This document shows positions 1-8,756 of a stretch of DNA of 32,649 nt, in pieces. Location: assembly GCA_020353215.1 (NCBI GenBank), contig CP070692.1, positions 386,174-418,822 of the forward strand, written 5' to 3'. This DNA is from Deltaproteobacteria bacterium (GTDB taxonomy: Bacteria > Desulfobacterota > Syntrophobacteria > BM002). The translations under genes and the position numbers were made by a program. The notes under the pieces are model-generated. The model did no database searches. It was not told the origin of the DNA and worked only from the letters and a program-made list of their open reading frames with translations. Within the stretch, counting starts at the first letter, position 1; each line of letters begins with the position of its first letter.

Positions 1-334
1 TCTTAGCCCGCATATTTCATGAATTATCTACTGCGACCGGGGATATGGCCGTCCTTACGGCGGGCCTCGGGACTCACACCCTGCGAGGTAGCGCTGAAGC
101 CCCCTGTCCCGCTAAAACTGGACAGCAGCGGGGCCACAAGGCGGGACAGGGCAGAGCTCGCTGGTTCAGTCCAAGCACGCCTCGGATCCGATAACCTACG
201 GTTCCTCTCTGCACGCTCATCTTCTTCGCGCTCGCTCCGTTCAGTCCCCACCCATTTGGGGCGGGTCTCCAGTTACATGGTCTCGCGCCAACGTTTGTTG
301 AACACTGCGGGCGCGGGGCCAGTTCTTAGCAGTT
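1..334. other. Non-coding stretch at window edge
   Basis: No credible gene is seen on either strand. Open frames here have no recognisable domain, and their composition matches repeat DNA. Most of the stretch is occupied by a copy of the dispersed repeat family described separately (about 9-311). The remainder is the 3' flank of the minus-strand hpnR gene, and I see no clear terminator hairpin followed by a T-run. Confidence 0.6.
9..311. repeat. Dispersed repeat family 1, copy A
   Basis: This copy begins near TTTCATGAAT and ends near GTTGAACACTGCG. Bases 73-87 (CTCACACCCTGCGAG) are identical to 5975-5989 in copy B, at the same distance from the left end (about 58 bases). Bases 141-184 align without gaps to 1999-2042 in copy D with about 37 of 44 matches by eye. 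The left end and the reverse complement of the right end are only loosely similar, so terminal inverted repeats are suggested, not proven. No transposase is encoded, so a non-autonomous or decayed element is the best reading. Confidence 0.6.
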
Positions 335-1822
335 CTACGAATGTGCTGTTCCCTTTTCCAGGGGAAGGTGTACGTAGAGTTCTTCAGGGGTTGGTTTGTG
401 AACTGCCGGCGGGGGCGGCTGAAGCGCGTACTCCTCTGCGCGAAAATGGTGGTTGTGCAGTCGTTCGGGGTTAAACACCCGGTTAAATTTCCAAATCATT
501 TTCAAGAAATTCGTTTGTCCACGAAAAAGATGGCCAAGCACAATCGAAGAAGCCTTTCTAACTGCTGCCAGACCCATGTACTTTCTATTCAAGACGGCCT
601 GAGTTTTGACCAATTCCTCATAGAATTTCATCAGCGGAAGTCTGGTGGGTAAAACAGCGTGCTGAACATCAAAGAGTCGGTAATCGAGAGTTGTGAGTTT
701 GCGAGACTCGGTGTACCAAGTCTCCGTGCCAGGGTACGGAGTACTCACCGTGAGATTGACGACTGCCGGTACGCTCTCTGCCCATTGTCGCACCAACTGA
801 AATTGTTTCTCATCCCAATCAGGATCGGCAATTAAGTTGATCGCCGCCATGATCCCGAGGTCTTGAGCAATTTCGAGAGCCTGAAAGTTATCGTCAAGAC
901 TGATTCGCTTCCTGTAGAGCTTCAGCACTTCCTCATCTATGGCCTCAAATCCCAAAAACATGTATTTGAGTCCCAACCTTTTCCAATAGGAAAAGACTTC
1001 TCTATTACGGATTAAAACGTCGCATCTGGTTTCCAAATAGTATTGTTTTTGTATTCCACGTTTTTCGATCTCTTTTCCGACTGCCAGTGCATGGTCCGGC
1101 CGAATGAAAGCAACATCGTCCACTATGAAGACGTTGGGTTCCCGGACGCGGGACAAGTCCTCTGCGATTGCCTCTGGAGAAGCCTTCCGATAAGTTCGAC
1201 CGTAGAAGGTCCAGCCGCTACAAAAAGAGCAGTCCCAGGGACAGCCACGTGTGAACTCCACCGAAGCGCAAGGATCCAATTGGCCGATGAAATACTTCTT
1301 CCGCTTTCGTGTCAGATCTCGAGCCGGAAGAGGTTCATCCAGACTGGTCGTCAGAATCGGTGGAGGCCCAGACCCGTGTGGTGTCACAATTCCCGGAAGG
1401 CTCTCAAGCTTCCCGTCGGGAACATGTTCAAGAAGGCGGGGGGCTATTGCCTCCCCTTCACCACGTACAACGCAGTCTATGGCTCCACGAGCGTGATCAA
1501 TCAGGTCAGCCGCTATGAAAGAGGCGCTGTGCCCGCCTACAAAGATAAAGCATCCCGGCAGGCGACGCCTGGTCTCTATGGCCAGATCCACAACTTCTGG
1601 TACATTGGGCAGATAGTTCAGTGAAAAGCCCAGGGCCTGGGGCCTGAAAGAATTCAGTTCGCGGAAGTAGTCTTTGTGGCGGAGGACTTGGAGGTCGAGA
1701 AGACTGAGGTGATGACCTGCTGATCGTAGCGCCTGTCCCACTCTCTCCAGGCCAAGAGGTTCAAGTCTGAGAAAGATCTCTGCATGCATTAGGGGGCTTG
1801 GGTGTACTAAAAGGATCTTCAT
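335..1822 (-). CDS. hpnR: Cobalamin-binding radical SAM enzyme, probable hopanoid C-3 methylase
   Basis: This is a B12-binding radical SAM protein of 495 residues. An N-terminal Rossmann-like cobalamin-binding region spans about residues 1-150. The radical SAM core follows, with the 4Fe-4S cluster motif C194-x3-C198-x2-C201 inside TRGCPWDCSFCSGW. The start MKILLVHPSPLM, the LRLEPLGLERV segment and the C-terminal region after about residue 380 resemble what I recall of HpnR, which adds a methyl group at C-3 of hopanoids using SAM and methylcobalamin. The ATG at 1822 is preceded by a weak AGGT Shine-Dalgarno. The gene stands alone between long repeat-bearing non-coding stretches, and no squalene-hopene cyclase or other hpn gene is in view. 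A different substrate for a related B12 radical SAM methylase is the main alternative. Confidence 0.8.
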   Translation of the reverse strand: MKILLVHPSPLMHAEIFLRLEPLGLERVGQALRSAGHHLSLLDLQVLRHKDYFRELNSFRPQALGFSLNYLPNVPEVVDLAIETRRRLPGCFIFVGGHSASFIAADLIDHARGAIDCVVRGEGEAIAPRLLEHVPDGKLESLPGIVTPHGSGPPPILTTSLDEPLPARDLTRKRKKYFIGQLDPCASVEFTRGCPWDCSFCSGWTFYGRTYRKASPEAIAEDLSRVREPNVFIVDDVAFIRPDHALAVGKEIEKRGIQKQYYLETRCDVLIRNREVFSYWKRLGLKYMFLGFEAIDEEVLKLYRKRISLDDNFQALEIAQDLGIMAAINLIADPDWDEKQFQLVRQWAESVPAVVNLTVSTPYPGTETWYTESRKLTTLDYRLFDVQHAVLPTRLPLMKFYEELVKTQAVLNRKYMGLAAVRKASSIVLGHLFRGQTNFLKMIWKFNRVFNPERLHNHHFRAEEYALQPPPPAVHKPTPEELYVHLPLEKGTAHS

Positions 1823-1884
1823 CTGGGTTTACCTTTTTGGCTTGGCTTGTCCACGGTCTGCTGAACCAGCCCCAACCCGAACAA

Positions 1885-2116
1885 ATACACGAATCCCGCC
1901 ATGGCGTACCCGCGGATCTGATCGCCCTTTCGGTCGTTCTCTGGTCTTCCTGCCCTTGGCTCCCCGCGACCATGTTTCCCCCGGCAAGCTCGGGACAGGC
2001 GGGACGGAGCCGCGCTCACTGGTACAGTCCAAGTACGCCTCGAATTCAAGGTCCTGCGTTTGCCTGGTGCCAGGCTCAGCTCCACAGTCTCGTCACACCA
2101 ACTCGTGAATCATCCG
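1885..2116. repeat. Dispersed repeat family 1, copy D
   Basis: The left end ATACACGAATCCCGCC and the right end ACTCGTGAATCATCCG match the ends of copies A, B and C in character. Bases 1999-2042 align without gaps to 141-184 of copy A (about 37/44). Bases 1985-2005 (CAAGCTCGGGACAGGCGGGAC) match 8152-8172 in copy C at 20 of 21 positions by eye. No coding potential is seen. Confidence 0.6.
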
Positions 2117-2189
2117 GCTGGCATAGAACTTGGACCGGCAGTATAACTGCAAGCAGTTTAGCCGAAAAGCGGATACTTGGCCATTGGCA

Positions 2190-2620
2190 ATTATCCAGGG
2201 AATTCCCAAAAAATTCTGTTTCGGAAGGGACCTTCTTTGCGCCGACAGGGAAAGGGAAACCACAACGTGCGAGTCGCATCATTGATGGTAGTGGCTTGAC
2301 TGAGAAAGCATCAAGTTTCTCTGCCGGCCATTGCTGGACTCATGTAGTGAATTAGAGGTGCTCAGTCCTTCGATTCATACCTTCGATTACGAATCTATTC
2401 CTTCGGGGCTGAGTACTGAGTAGGCAAATGGGATCATCTCAGCCGATCAGAGACCGTAGAGTATTTGCGCATCGAAGTACTCAGGTGCACATTGTTTCGT
2501 AGCTTCCCCTGCAAGGGGTGTGTTTTCTACTTGTTGGGCAGCGTAATCCTCTGTTTGATTGTCCATTAAGGGTGTCAGCGTTGGTTTTTCGGGGAAACTG
2601 CTGGTAATGACCGAGGCCAA
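2190..2620. repeat. Dispersed repeat family 2, copy 1
   Basis: This stretch is collinear with 26100-26400. GCATCATTGATGG at 2276-2288 equals 26184-26196. A TTGCTGGACT block follows in both at about the same distance. Bases 2481-2521 match 26271-26311 at 36 of 41 positions by eye, including the shared string GTAGCTTCCCCTGCAAGGG. Similarity weakens after about 2530. It is not protein-coding as far as I can see. It could be a decayed mobile element or a structured RNA family. Confidence 0.6.
2361..2484. mobile_element. Probable 124-base inserted element in repeat family 2
   Basis: Compared with copy 2, copy 1 carries about 120 extra bases between its two conserved blocks. The extra segment is bounded by CTCAGTCCTTCGAT (2361-2374) and ATCGAAGTACTCAG (2471-2484). 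The second is the reverse complement of the first at 12 of 14 positions. Inverted ends plus absence from the other copy suggest a tiny non-autonomous insertion, although a deletion in copy 2 is equally possible. I did not identify a clear target-site duplication. Confidence 0.4.
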
Positions 2621-3413
2621 GATTCACGATGGGCAACTCTGACATCCCAGACGGTGGCATGTCAAAATGACCTACTTTGTTCTTTGTAAGTCTTCGGTCT
2701 TCGCACCTGTTGGAAAACTACCATTCCGAGCTGTAGAATTTGGCCTTTCTTCTCACCACTCTATGGGTAATCCTGTGGTTTCTGCAACCGATTCGGTACT
2801 CTAGTGTTATGTGTTCTCGTTTCGCTGATTTGGCATGGTACATGCACTTCCGATTGGCTACAATTTTCGGAGAAATCGGAACGAACCGAATTAGCTCGTG
2901 GCCCTTTGCGTAAGCGCCTCCGCTCATAAATGTTGATCCAGGTTACCAAGTCTTTCTAATGCGTGTTTGGGCCCGTCCGAAGGCACAATCCAGACAGTAC
3001 TGGTGTTTCGAAGTGTTGGTATCGGGAAACCAAACGTCAACATTTGGACTAAAAGGGGTTTTAAGTCTCGTGGTTTTCAATAGTCTGGAATCCGGGACTC
3101 CGTTACTCATGCAAACCCTAACTGCAGGTTCCTGCGACCCTGTCCGGAGGTATTCGAAGCTCTCTGCAGTGTCGCGTTGGCGAGATTCGACTGTTAAGGA
3201 TTCATTTATTTATCGGAGTCGCTCGTCAGCCCGCAATGTCGGCCAGCGCGGGGAATAAGCTCGCTGGTTCACTTCAATACGATCTCTGTTTGGGATGGAT
3301 CTTCACGTGGCAAAGAATAGATCGCGACCTAATCCGACATAACGCCGGGAATGACCCGACCCTGAGATATCCAGGGTACTTCAGCAATACCCGCTTCCAG
3401 GTAAGGTAACGAC

Positions 3414-5378
3414 TTGGAAAACAGAAACGAGAACAAGGTCTCGCTCATAAAGGTCGGACACTATATTTGGGCGTTAGCAGCCATCTGGACGCTGATAATA
3501 TGTGGTTCACTGGCCTGGAATATCACGCAAGTGCGTCGAACAACCCGGGCCATGGCACACAAGGAGGCCATTGCGAACTTCAACAAAGACCAAGCCTTTA
3601 GACATTGGGCCACACGCCACGGTGGTGTTTATGTACCAACTGACACATATACCCTGCCCAATCCGTATCTCTCGCATATCCGCGAAAGAGACATTACGAC
3701 AGCCGCCGGCAAACACCTGACCTTGATGAATCCCGCTTACATGTTGCGACAGTTCAACGAAGAGTTCGAGGAGTTGGCTGGGATTGGTGGGCACATCACG
3801 AGTCTGAAACCTTTGCGCCCTGAGAACCGGCCTGACGACTGGGAGAGGGAGGTTCTCTTGGACTTCGAAAAAGGAGTCAAAGAGAGAAGTCAGATTACCA
3901 CGATCAACGGCGAGCCATACCTGCGGTTCATGCGTGCGGTCATCACTAACGAGGGTTGTCTCAAATGCCATGGACAGCAGGGATATGAGCAAGGTGAAGT
4001 ACGGGGTGGAGTAAGCGTGTCTGTGCCACTGGGTTCCTACTTTACCAGTGAACGCCGGAAGATAATGACATTGGGCCAGACCCATGCGCTCTTGCTGATT
4101 CTGGGGTTCGTAGGTATCGGTCTTGGAACACGGCAGATCAAGTTAAGAAGCTATGAGCGCGACCAAGCTGTGGCAGAACTGCAAGAAGCACATTCGGAGC
4201 TGGAAGTCAGGGTACGAGAACGTACTGTGGAACTGGAAAGAATGAACGAGCGATTGATGGATGAAATCAGGGAGCGTAAGCAGGCGGAGGAGGCCCTTCG
4301 AACTAGTGAGCGTTATTTTCGCTCCCTGCTCACGAATATCCATGAGGACATCTTGGTGATCGACCGTGACTACCGTATCACCGATGTCAACAATGCGTTC
4401 CTAGTAACCGTGGATCGCACGCGGGAAGAGGTGATTGGCAATCGGTGCTATGCGGTCTTACACCTTTACAATGAGCCATGTCACAGACTCGGCGAAGACT
4501 GCATGCTGCGGGAGGTGTTCGAGACCGGAGAACCCCGCCACTGTCGGGATAAGCGTGCCCACGCTGATGGCAACAAACGGTGGGTCGACATACTACTCTC
4601 ACCACTGACGGACGAGAAAGGCAATGTCACCCACGTGATAGAGGCAGTGCGCGATGTGACCGATCAGATTGAGGCGCTCACAAGACGGAGCGAAGAACTT
4701 GCTCGCTCCAATGCCGAACTTCAACAATTTGCCTATGTGGCTTCCCACGATCTGCAGGAACCACTACGAATGGTGTCGAGCTACGTGCAGCTGTTGGCAA
4801 AACGATACAAAGGTGAACTGGACTCCGATGCTGATGAGTTCATTGACTATGCCGTTGATGGGGCAGTCAGGATGCAGAAGCTCATCAGAGATCTCTTGGC
4901 GTATTCCAGAGTAGGGACGAGGGGTAAGAACTTCGAGCCGACTGACTGCGAGACCGTGTTGGACCGCATTCTCGCCAATCTACGGCTGATAATTGAGGAG
5001 AGCGGCGCGGAGGTGACGCACGAACCCTTGCCCACTGTAAAGGCGGATCATCTGCAACTGATCCAGCTGTTTCAGAACCTAATTGGCAATGCCATTAAGT
5101 TTCGAGGCGAGCACTCACCTCGGGTTCATATTTCGGTCAAAGCTGCGGAAGACAAATGGCTCTTTTCGGTTCGGGATAACGGCATTGGTATTGATCCTGA
5201 ACACAGAGAGCGCATTTTCGTGATATTCAAGCGGCTGCACGGCAAGGAAGAATACCCAGGTACCGGTATCGGACTGGCTATTTGCAAGAAGATCGTTGAA
5301 CGCCATGGGGGAAGCCTTTGGGTAGAATCGCAACCGGGAAATGGGTCGATATTTTACTTTACTCTACCAGTCGTATAG
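3414..5378 (+). CDS. Sensor histidine kinase with haem-c-type periplasmic domain (DUF3365/Tll0287-like) and PAS domain
   Basis: Residues 14-36 form a membrane segment, then a periplasmic domain of the DUF3365/Tll0287-like type follows, containing C182-L-K-C185-H186, a covalent haem c site. A second membrane segment (about 222-242) leads into a coiled-coil linker (about 243-292) and a PAS domain (about 300-415). The HisKA domain has phospho-acceptor H445 in SHDLQEP, and the ATPase domain has N-box N555, DNGIGID and GTGIGLAI. The protein probably senses redox state or a haem ligand outside the inner membrane and autophosphorylates. The TTG at 3414 is chosen because it precedes the first membrane segment; AGGTAAGG lies just upstream. 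The next gene, 12 bases downstream, is a receiver-only regulator and the obvious partner. Confidence 0.88.
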   Translation: MENRNENKVSLIKVGHYIWALAAIWTLIICGSLAWNITQVRRTTRAMAHKEAIANFNKDQAFRHWATRHGGVYVPTDTYTLPNPYLSHIRERDITTAAGKHLTLMNPAYMLRQFNEEFEELAGIGGHITSLKPLRPENRPDDWEREVLLDFEKGVKERSQITTINGEPYLRFMRAVITNEGCLKCHGQQGYEQGEVRGGVSVSVPLGSYFTSERRKIMTLGQTHALLLILGFVGIGLGTRQIKLRSYERDQAVAELQEAHSELEVRVRERTVELERMNERLMDEIRERKQAEEALRTSERYFRSLLTNIHEDILVIDRDYRITDVNNAFLVTVDRTREEVIGNRCYAVLHLYNEPCHRLGEDCMLREVFETGEPRHCRDKRAHADGNKRWVDILLSPLTDEKGNVTHVIEAVRDVTDQIEALTRRSEELARSNAELQQFAYVASHDLQEPLRMVSSYVQLLAKRYKGELDSDADEFIDYAVDGAVRMQKLIRDLLAYSRVGTRGKNFEPTDCETVLDRILANLRLIIEESGAEVTHEPLPTVKADHLQLIQLFQNLIGNAIKFRGEHSPRVHISVKAAEDKWLFSVRDNGIGIDPEHRERIFVIFKRLHGKEEYPGTGIGLAICKKIVERHGGSLWVESQPGNGSIFYFTLPVV

Positions 5379-5390
5379 GGCACACAGGCT

Positions 5391-5837
5391 ATGTACATTC
5401 AGACAACTGACAGGCCTCTGGAGATTCTCTTGGTAGAGGATAACCCTGGCGATGTCCGGCTGACCAAAGAGGCACTTATGGAGGCCAGGGTACGCAACAA
5501 TCTTCAGGTTGTTGGAGATGGTATCGAGGCTATAGCTTTTTTGAAGAGGGAGGGCAAGTACGGCAAGGCACGTCGCCCAGACCTCATCCTGCTGGACCTT
5601 AATCTCCCCGGGAAAGACGGTCGGGAGGTGCTTGAACAAATCAAGGCCGATCGAGAGCTAAAATGCATTCCGATCGTGGTTCTGACCACGTCTGAGGCCG
5701 ATGATGACATCAGCAAGAGCTATGAGCTCCACGCGAACTGCTACATTTCCAAGCCGGTTGACCTCGATCAGTTCATTAAGGTTGTGAGGTCTATCGAAGA
5801 CTTTTGGTTGAATATCGTCAAACTGCCCCGGGAATAA
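5391..5837 (+). CDS. Single-domain response regulator (Rcp1-like CheY family)
   Basis: This 148-residue protein is a receiver domain with no output domain. The acidic pair is E16-D17 in LLVEDNPGD, the phospho-acceptor is D69 in [12 protein letters not shown], the switch Thr is in [10 protein letters not shown], and the conserved Lys is in YISKPVD. The spacing and the [13 protein letters not shown] and [11 protein letters not shown] wording match Rcp1-type regulators, which partner phytochrome-like and other PAS histidine kinases. It lies 12 bases after the haem-sensor kinase and is almost certainly co-transcribed with it. With no DNA-binding domain it must act through protein contact or pass phosphate onward in a relay. 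No target gene is adjacent: the next 575 bases are non-coding. Confidence 0.9.
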   Translation: MYIQTTDRPLEILLVEDNPGDVRLTKEALMEARVRNNLQVVGDGIEAIAFLKREGKYGKARRPDLILLDLNLPGKDGREVLEQIKADRELKCIPIVVLTTSEADDDISKSYELHANCYISKPVDLDQFIKVVRSIEDFWLNIVKLPRE

Positions 5838-5913
5838 ACAGAAGTCTGTGTACACGCCCGCAAGACGCCTTCTCAGCCTTGCAAGAAATGTCCTTCCAAG
5901 CCAATCTACCCGT

Positions 5914-6197
5914 GCTATTCGCGAATCACCGGTTGCGACCGGCGACATGGTCCTTCTTCCGGGCATCCTCAAGCCTCACACCCTGCGAGCTGCTGCCGAA
6001 CTCCCCTGCATTCCCGCCGGGATTCGAAATGTGATGCAATTGCCCATTGTACTTCACTCGTTGATCCAGCGGCCTCATTCTTCGAGCAGGACGAAGGCTG
6101 TGCTGGCCGGAGGATTCTCAAGTAAGCCTCCGAAGCCCTTGCCGGTTGTGGTACTCTCATCTACCCGGTCTCGTGACACCATTTCGTGAATAATGCG
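5914..6197. repeat. Dispersed repeat family 1, copy B
   Basis: The left end GCTATTCGCGAATCACC and the right end TTTCGTGAATAATGCG resemble those of copies A, C and D. CTCACACCCTGCGAG at 5975-5989 is identical to 73-87 in copy A and collinear with it. The reverse complement of the right end resembles the left end (TATTCACGAA against TATTCGCGAA), which supports imperfect terminal inverted repeats. No open frame of note lies inside. Confidence 0.6.
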
Positions 6198-6340
6198 AGG
6201 TAGTCAGAGGACAAAATGTGTCAGTTCCCGCCCATTCCAGTCGGTAATTTTCGATTCCGCGGGACCGGGATCCGAAAAGAGAAAAAAGTTAGTTTAATAT
6301 TCTGTAGCTATTTTAAATATATATGTCCAATAGATTTAAT

Positions 6341-6358
6341 TTGGCATTGCTTATGCTA
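6341..6358 (+). promoter_or_regulatory. Sigma-54-type -24/-12 promoter
   Basis: The sequence TTGGCATTGCTTATGCTA has GG at 6343-6344 and GC at 6355-6356 with exactly ten bases between. It matches the TGGCA half of the sigma-54 consensus well, and the TTGCW half at four of five positions. It lies in AT-rich DNA about 57 bases upstream of the ATG at 6413. A sigma-54 promoter implies an enhancer-binding activator, which is not encoded in this window. Confidence 0.6.
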
Positions 6359-6412
6359 TCCCCACCAAGAAACACGTTCCGACAAAGATCTGAGCATAGG
6401 GGGATTCCACAC

Positions 6413-6844
6413 ATGGAAGTAATTCTTCAACAAGACAAGGCCTTGAAAGACGCGGAAGTTCTCAAATGGGCTCAGGAAAACCGAAATTGCAGAATCACCC
6501 GGGTACCCCATTGGGTAATCATGGCCCTCCTGGAAGACATCGCCCATTTTGGATGTCACCTTACAGAGCAGTTGGTCATGTCTCTAGACTACTCCCATTG
6601 CTGGGTAACTGAGCAAGGGTATCTGGAGCGAACCGTCGAGAAGCTGATGCACAACATACTTCTGGCCAGCTTGTACGAGGATGGGCATATCGAGGTCTGT
6701 CAAGACTGGGAGAAAGAACCTCGATTGTTCGACTTCCATAACGAAATCGACATCCAGATCGATCTGACTCCATCAGGACATGAAGCTCGGTCCTGGGAAG
6801 AACTGAGTCTCTTTTGCCGCCCTGCAGGAGCAATACTCCAGTAG
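6413..6844 (+). CDS. Uncharacterised 143-residue protein
   Basis: I do not recognise the family. The start at 6413 (MEVILQQDKALK) is chosen because AGGGGG lies about eight bases upstream; an in-frame upstream ATG at 6323 lies before the -24/-12 promoter and would not be transcribed from it. The protein is soluble-looking and acidic, with no signal peptide or membrane segment. It has several scattered Cys and His residues (for example HFGCHLTE and SHCW), but no regular metal-binding spacing. The middle region is predicted helical by eye; the C-terminus is richer in Asp, Ile and Ser. The gene sits behind a sigma-54-type promoter and 167 bases upstream of a CsgD-like regulator on the same strand, so a role in a regulated surface or lifestyle response is possible, by inference only. 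Confidence 0.7.
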   Translation: MEVILQQDKALKDAEVLKWAQENRNCRITRVPHWVIMALLEDIAHFGCHLTEQLVMSLDYSHCWVTEQGYLERTVEKLMHNILLASLYEDGHIEVCQDWEKEPRLFDFHNEIDIQIDLTPSGHEARSWEELSLFCRPAGAILQ

Positions 6845-7011
6845 GAAGAGAAGTAGGTCAATGCTGCCAAGACTCTCATCGATAGATTTTGTCGGTTGGA
6901 ACATATTGAGATTGAGACAGACTTCGGCTGGTCCAACATGTAATAAATGGTAAGGTTTTGGTTACCCTCAGCAGTAAGGGCGACCAAGCTTGACGAAAAG
7001 GAGTGAACAAA

Positions 7012-7716
7012 ATGTCACTCAAAGCAGTGCAGAACATGTCAGAAGGGCTTGACACGAGGCCGGTACCATCTCCTACAAGAACTATTTGTATCGTGGGACC
7101 CAATAGAGTGCAAAACGATCTTATAGCTACCTGTCTCGAGAAAGCAGTCGGTGCGATCTGCAGGGTGGGTAGAGACATCGCTCACACGACGTTTCCAGAT
7201 GATTTGAAATTGTATAATCAATCGAAAATGGTCCTGTGCGACTATCAAGGTGTGGATATCCAAGGTTTTCTGGTCGATCTGAAATCGAACGGTAGCCAGA
7301 AAGTTGGTCAGGACTATGTTGTTCTGTTTAATGTTAATCGCGGCCATGGGATCGAGAAAAAGTACGTGTGGGAGGGGGTCCGGGGAGTCTTCTATGAACA
7401 AGACCCATTGGCGTTGTTCCTGAAGGGCGTAGAAGCCGTACTAAACGGAGAATTGTGGCTTCCACGGGAGATTATGGCGAAATGCATCCTAGAGGGTAGC
7501 ATTCAAGACGACTCCTCCCAAGAAGAGTGTGCAGTTCTAAGTATCAGAGAGGTGGAAATACTGGCCTTGGTCAGCGTTGGCGTCAGAAACGGAGAAATCG
7601 CCGACAAACTCTGCATTAGCCCCCATACGGTCAAGACTCATTTATACAATATTTTCAAGAAGATAAATGTCCCAAATCGACTTCAAGCAGCCCTCTGGGC
7701 TGCAAAGCACCTCTAG
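7012..7716 (+). CDS. LuxR-type transcriptional regulator of the CsgD/VpsT kind
   Basis: This 234-residue protein has an N-terminal receiver-like domain (about 20-150) and a C-terminal LuxR helix-turn-helix (about 172-234). Segments such as GVFYEQDPLALFLKGVEAVL and HTVKTHLYNIFKKINVPNR closely resemble the E. coli curli regulator CsgD as I recall it. The receiver is degenerate: the usual acidic pair after strand 1 is replaced by IVGPN, although LCDYQGVD keeps an Asp where the phospho-acceptor would be. W149-L-P-R152 lies where VpsT has its W-[FLM]-[TS]-R cyclic-di-GMP site. ATG 7012 is preferred over GTG 7003 because AAGGAG (6998-7003) is spaced eight bases from it. The likely role is control of biofilm or extracellular matrix genes, but no target is visible. 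Confidence 0.85.
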   Translation: MSLKAVQNMSEGLDTRPVPSPTRTICIVGPNRVQNDLIATCLEKAVGAICRVGRDIAHTTFPDDLKLYNQSKMVLCDYQGVDIQGFLVDLKSNGSQKVGQDYVVLFNVNRGHGIEKKYVWEGVRGVFYEQDPLALFLKGVEAVLNGELWLPREIMAKCILEGSIQDDSSQEECAVLSIREVEILALVSVGVRNGEIADKLCISPHTVKTHLYNIFKKINVPNRLQAALWAAKHL

Positions 7717-8756
7717 CAACCAGAGAGGGAGATACCGCTGTCCTAGCTCCCATTCAGTGCCTGAGCGCCTGCTAAGTCCTGGATAACACTCCCAGCAACA
7801 CCAGCCGAACGACCTTCCACTGTTCGGATCAGCTAAACTCAGCGATAGAGGCGTCAGGCTCTTGTCACCGCTCCGACCGGCCAGTTCGTTATTCCCGCCG
7901 AGCAAAGACCACAGTTTCATCAGACTCGCCAGCTGGTACATTTCCTAGGTACCAAAGATCAGATCAACACGCTGCGAGCGGTCTACTCTGTTACGCCTGA
8001 GGAAGCGCCACCCATAAGCTTTCTAATTCTTAGACGAAACACCTTGCCCGGATAACTCACGAATCACCTACTACGATCATGGATAAGACCTTTCTCACGG
8101 GCGTTTTCGGGTCTTCCTTCGGATCAGCTCTCCGAGACAAGCACCCCGAGACAAGCTCGGGACAGGCAGGACTATCTCACCCCGGGGGGGGAGTACGGTT
8201 CCAATCCCCGTCGGGCAGGAACGCCCGTTGTTGCCCAGTCGCACAACCATCTCCCCGATTTCACCACAGCGTTTCGCGAACAGTGCAAGCCCAGGAAACA
8301 AGGAGTTTGTGCTGGGTCATCGTCTGGTGTCCTGGTCATCTTCGGCATTACGACTTCACCCGACTCCTTAATCCGTGGGCTATTTACACCTTGGTGCACT
8401 GTGTGAATTCTGAGCAGTTTGTACGCAGCGCATCAAAGCTTGGTTTCGAATGCTGAGTTCAGGAGCCACGAGTTAGCAATCACTGATGACAAATCACTAG
8501 ATTTGCATGATTTGAAAACAACTGAAACAAAAGAAATGTCTATTAGAATGTGTTATATTATCGTTGTTCCAAGGATCTTGGGGGCCAATCGTGCCAATGA
8601 CCTAACGTGCTTGCACACGAATGCCATCTTCGACTTACTGCGAACGGCTTAATGCACACTGCGGTAAGAGTTTGACAAACCACGAAGGGGGAGAGAAGCT
8701 CTTGCCGGTGACAACGTGTAAATCGCACCATAAGCGGAAGGCAATTGGGATCAGGA
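7717..8756. other. 1.0 kb non-coding stretch
   Basis: No credible gene; the frames at 8079-8456 and 8419-8652 have no recognisable domain. Visible items are a 6-bp hairpin (CCGAAC 7805-7810 with GTTCGG 7822-7827, no T-run), family 1 copy C (8053-8289) and an AT-rich patch around 8490-8570 that could hold a promoter. I cannot match a good -35/-10 pair there. Confidence 0.6.
8053..8289. repeat. Dispersed repeat family 1, copy C
   Basis: The left end AACTCACGAATCACCTACTA resembles copies A and B; the right end TTTCGCGAACAGTGC resembles copies A and B. Inside, CCCGAG (8145-8150) and CTCGGG (8156-8161) form a perfect 6-bp hairpin around ACAAG. Bases 8152-8172 match copy D (1985-2005) at 20 of 21 positions. 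The CAAGCTCGGGACAGG core resembles palindromic intergenic repeats known from many bacterial genomes. Confidence 0.55.

Larger units (their letters stand above)
1823..3413. other. 1.6 kb non-coding stretch rich in repeats
   Basis: No convincing gene on either strand. The frames at 1798-2355, 2718-2927 (minus) and 2959-3258 lack recognisable motifs and good ribosome binding sites. The stretch contains family 1 copy D (1885-2116), family 2 copy 1 (about 2190-2620) with a probable insertion (2361-2484), and a 14-base word AGCTCGCTGGTTCA at 3258-3271 identical to 155-168 in copy A. A small hairpin lies just upstream of the kinase gene: ACCCTG at 3359-3364 pairs with CAGGGT at 3372-3377 around a 7-base loop. 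It has no T-run. Confidence 0.6.
5838..6412. other. Non-coding stretch with repeat copy B and a sigma-54-type promoter
   Basis: No gene is supported here. Family 1 copy B fills 5914-6197. After 6240 the DNA becomes markedly AT-rich, ending in a sigma-54-type -24/-12 promoter at 6341-6358 that points to the small gene at 6413. Confidence 0.6.

Noticed and set aside
8419-8652. Plus-strand frame of 77 codons in the gap before the thioesterase
   Set aside because: No Shine-Dalgarno, domain or conserved pattern.
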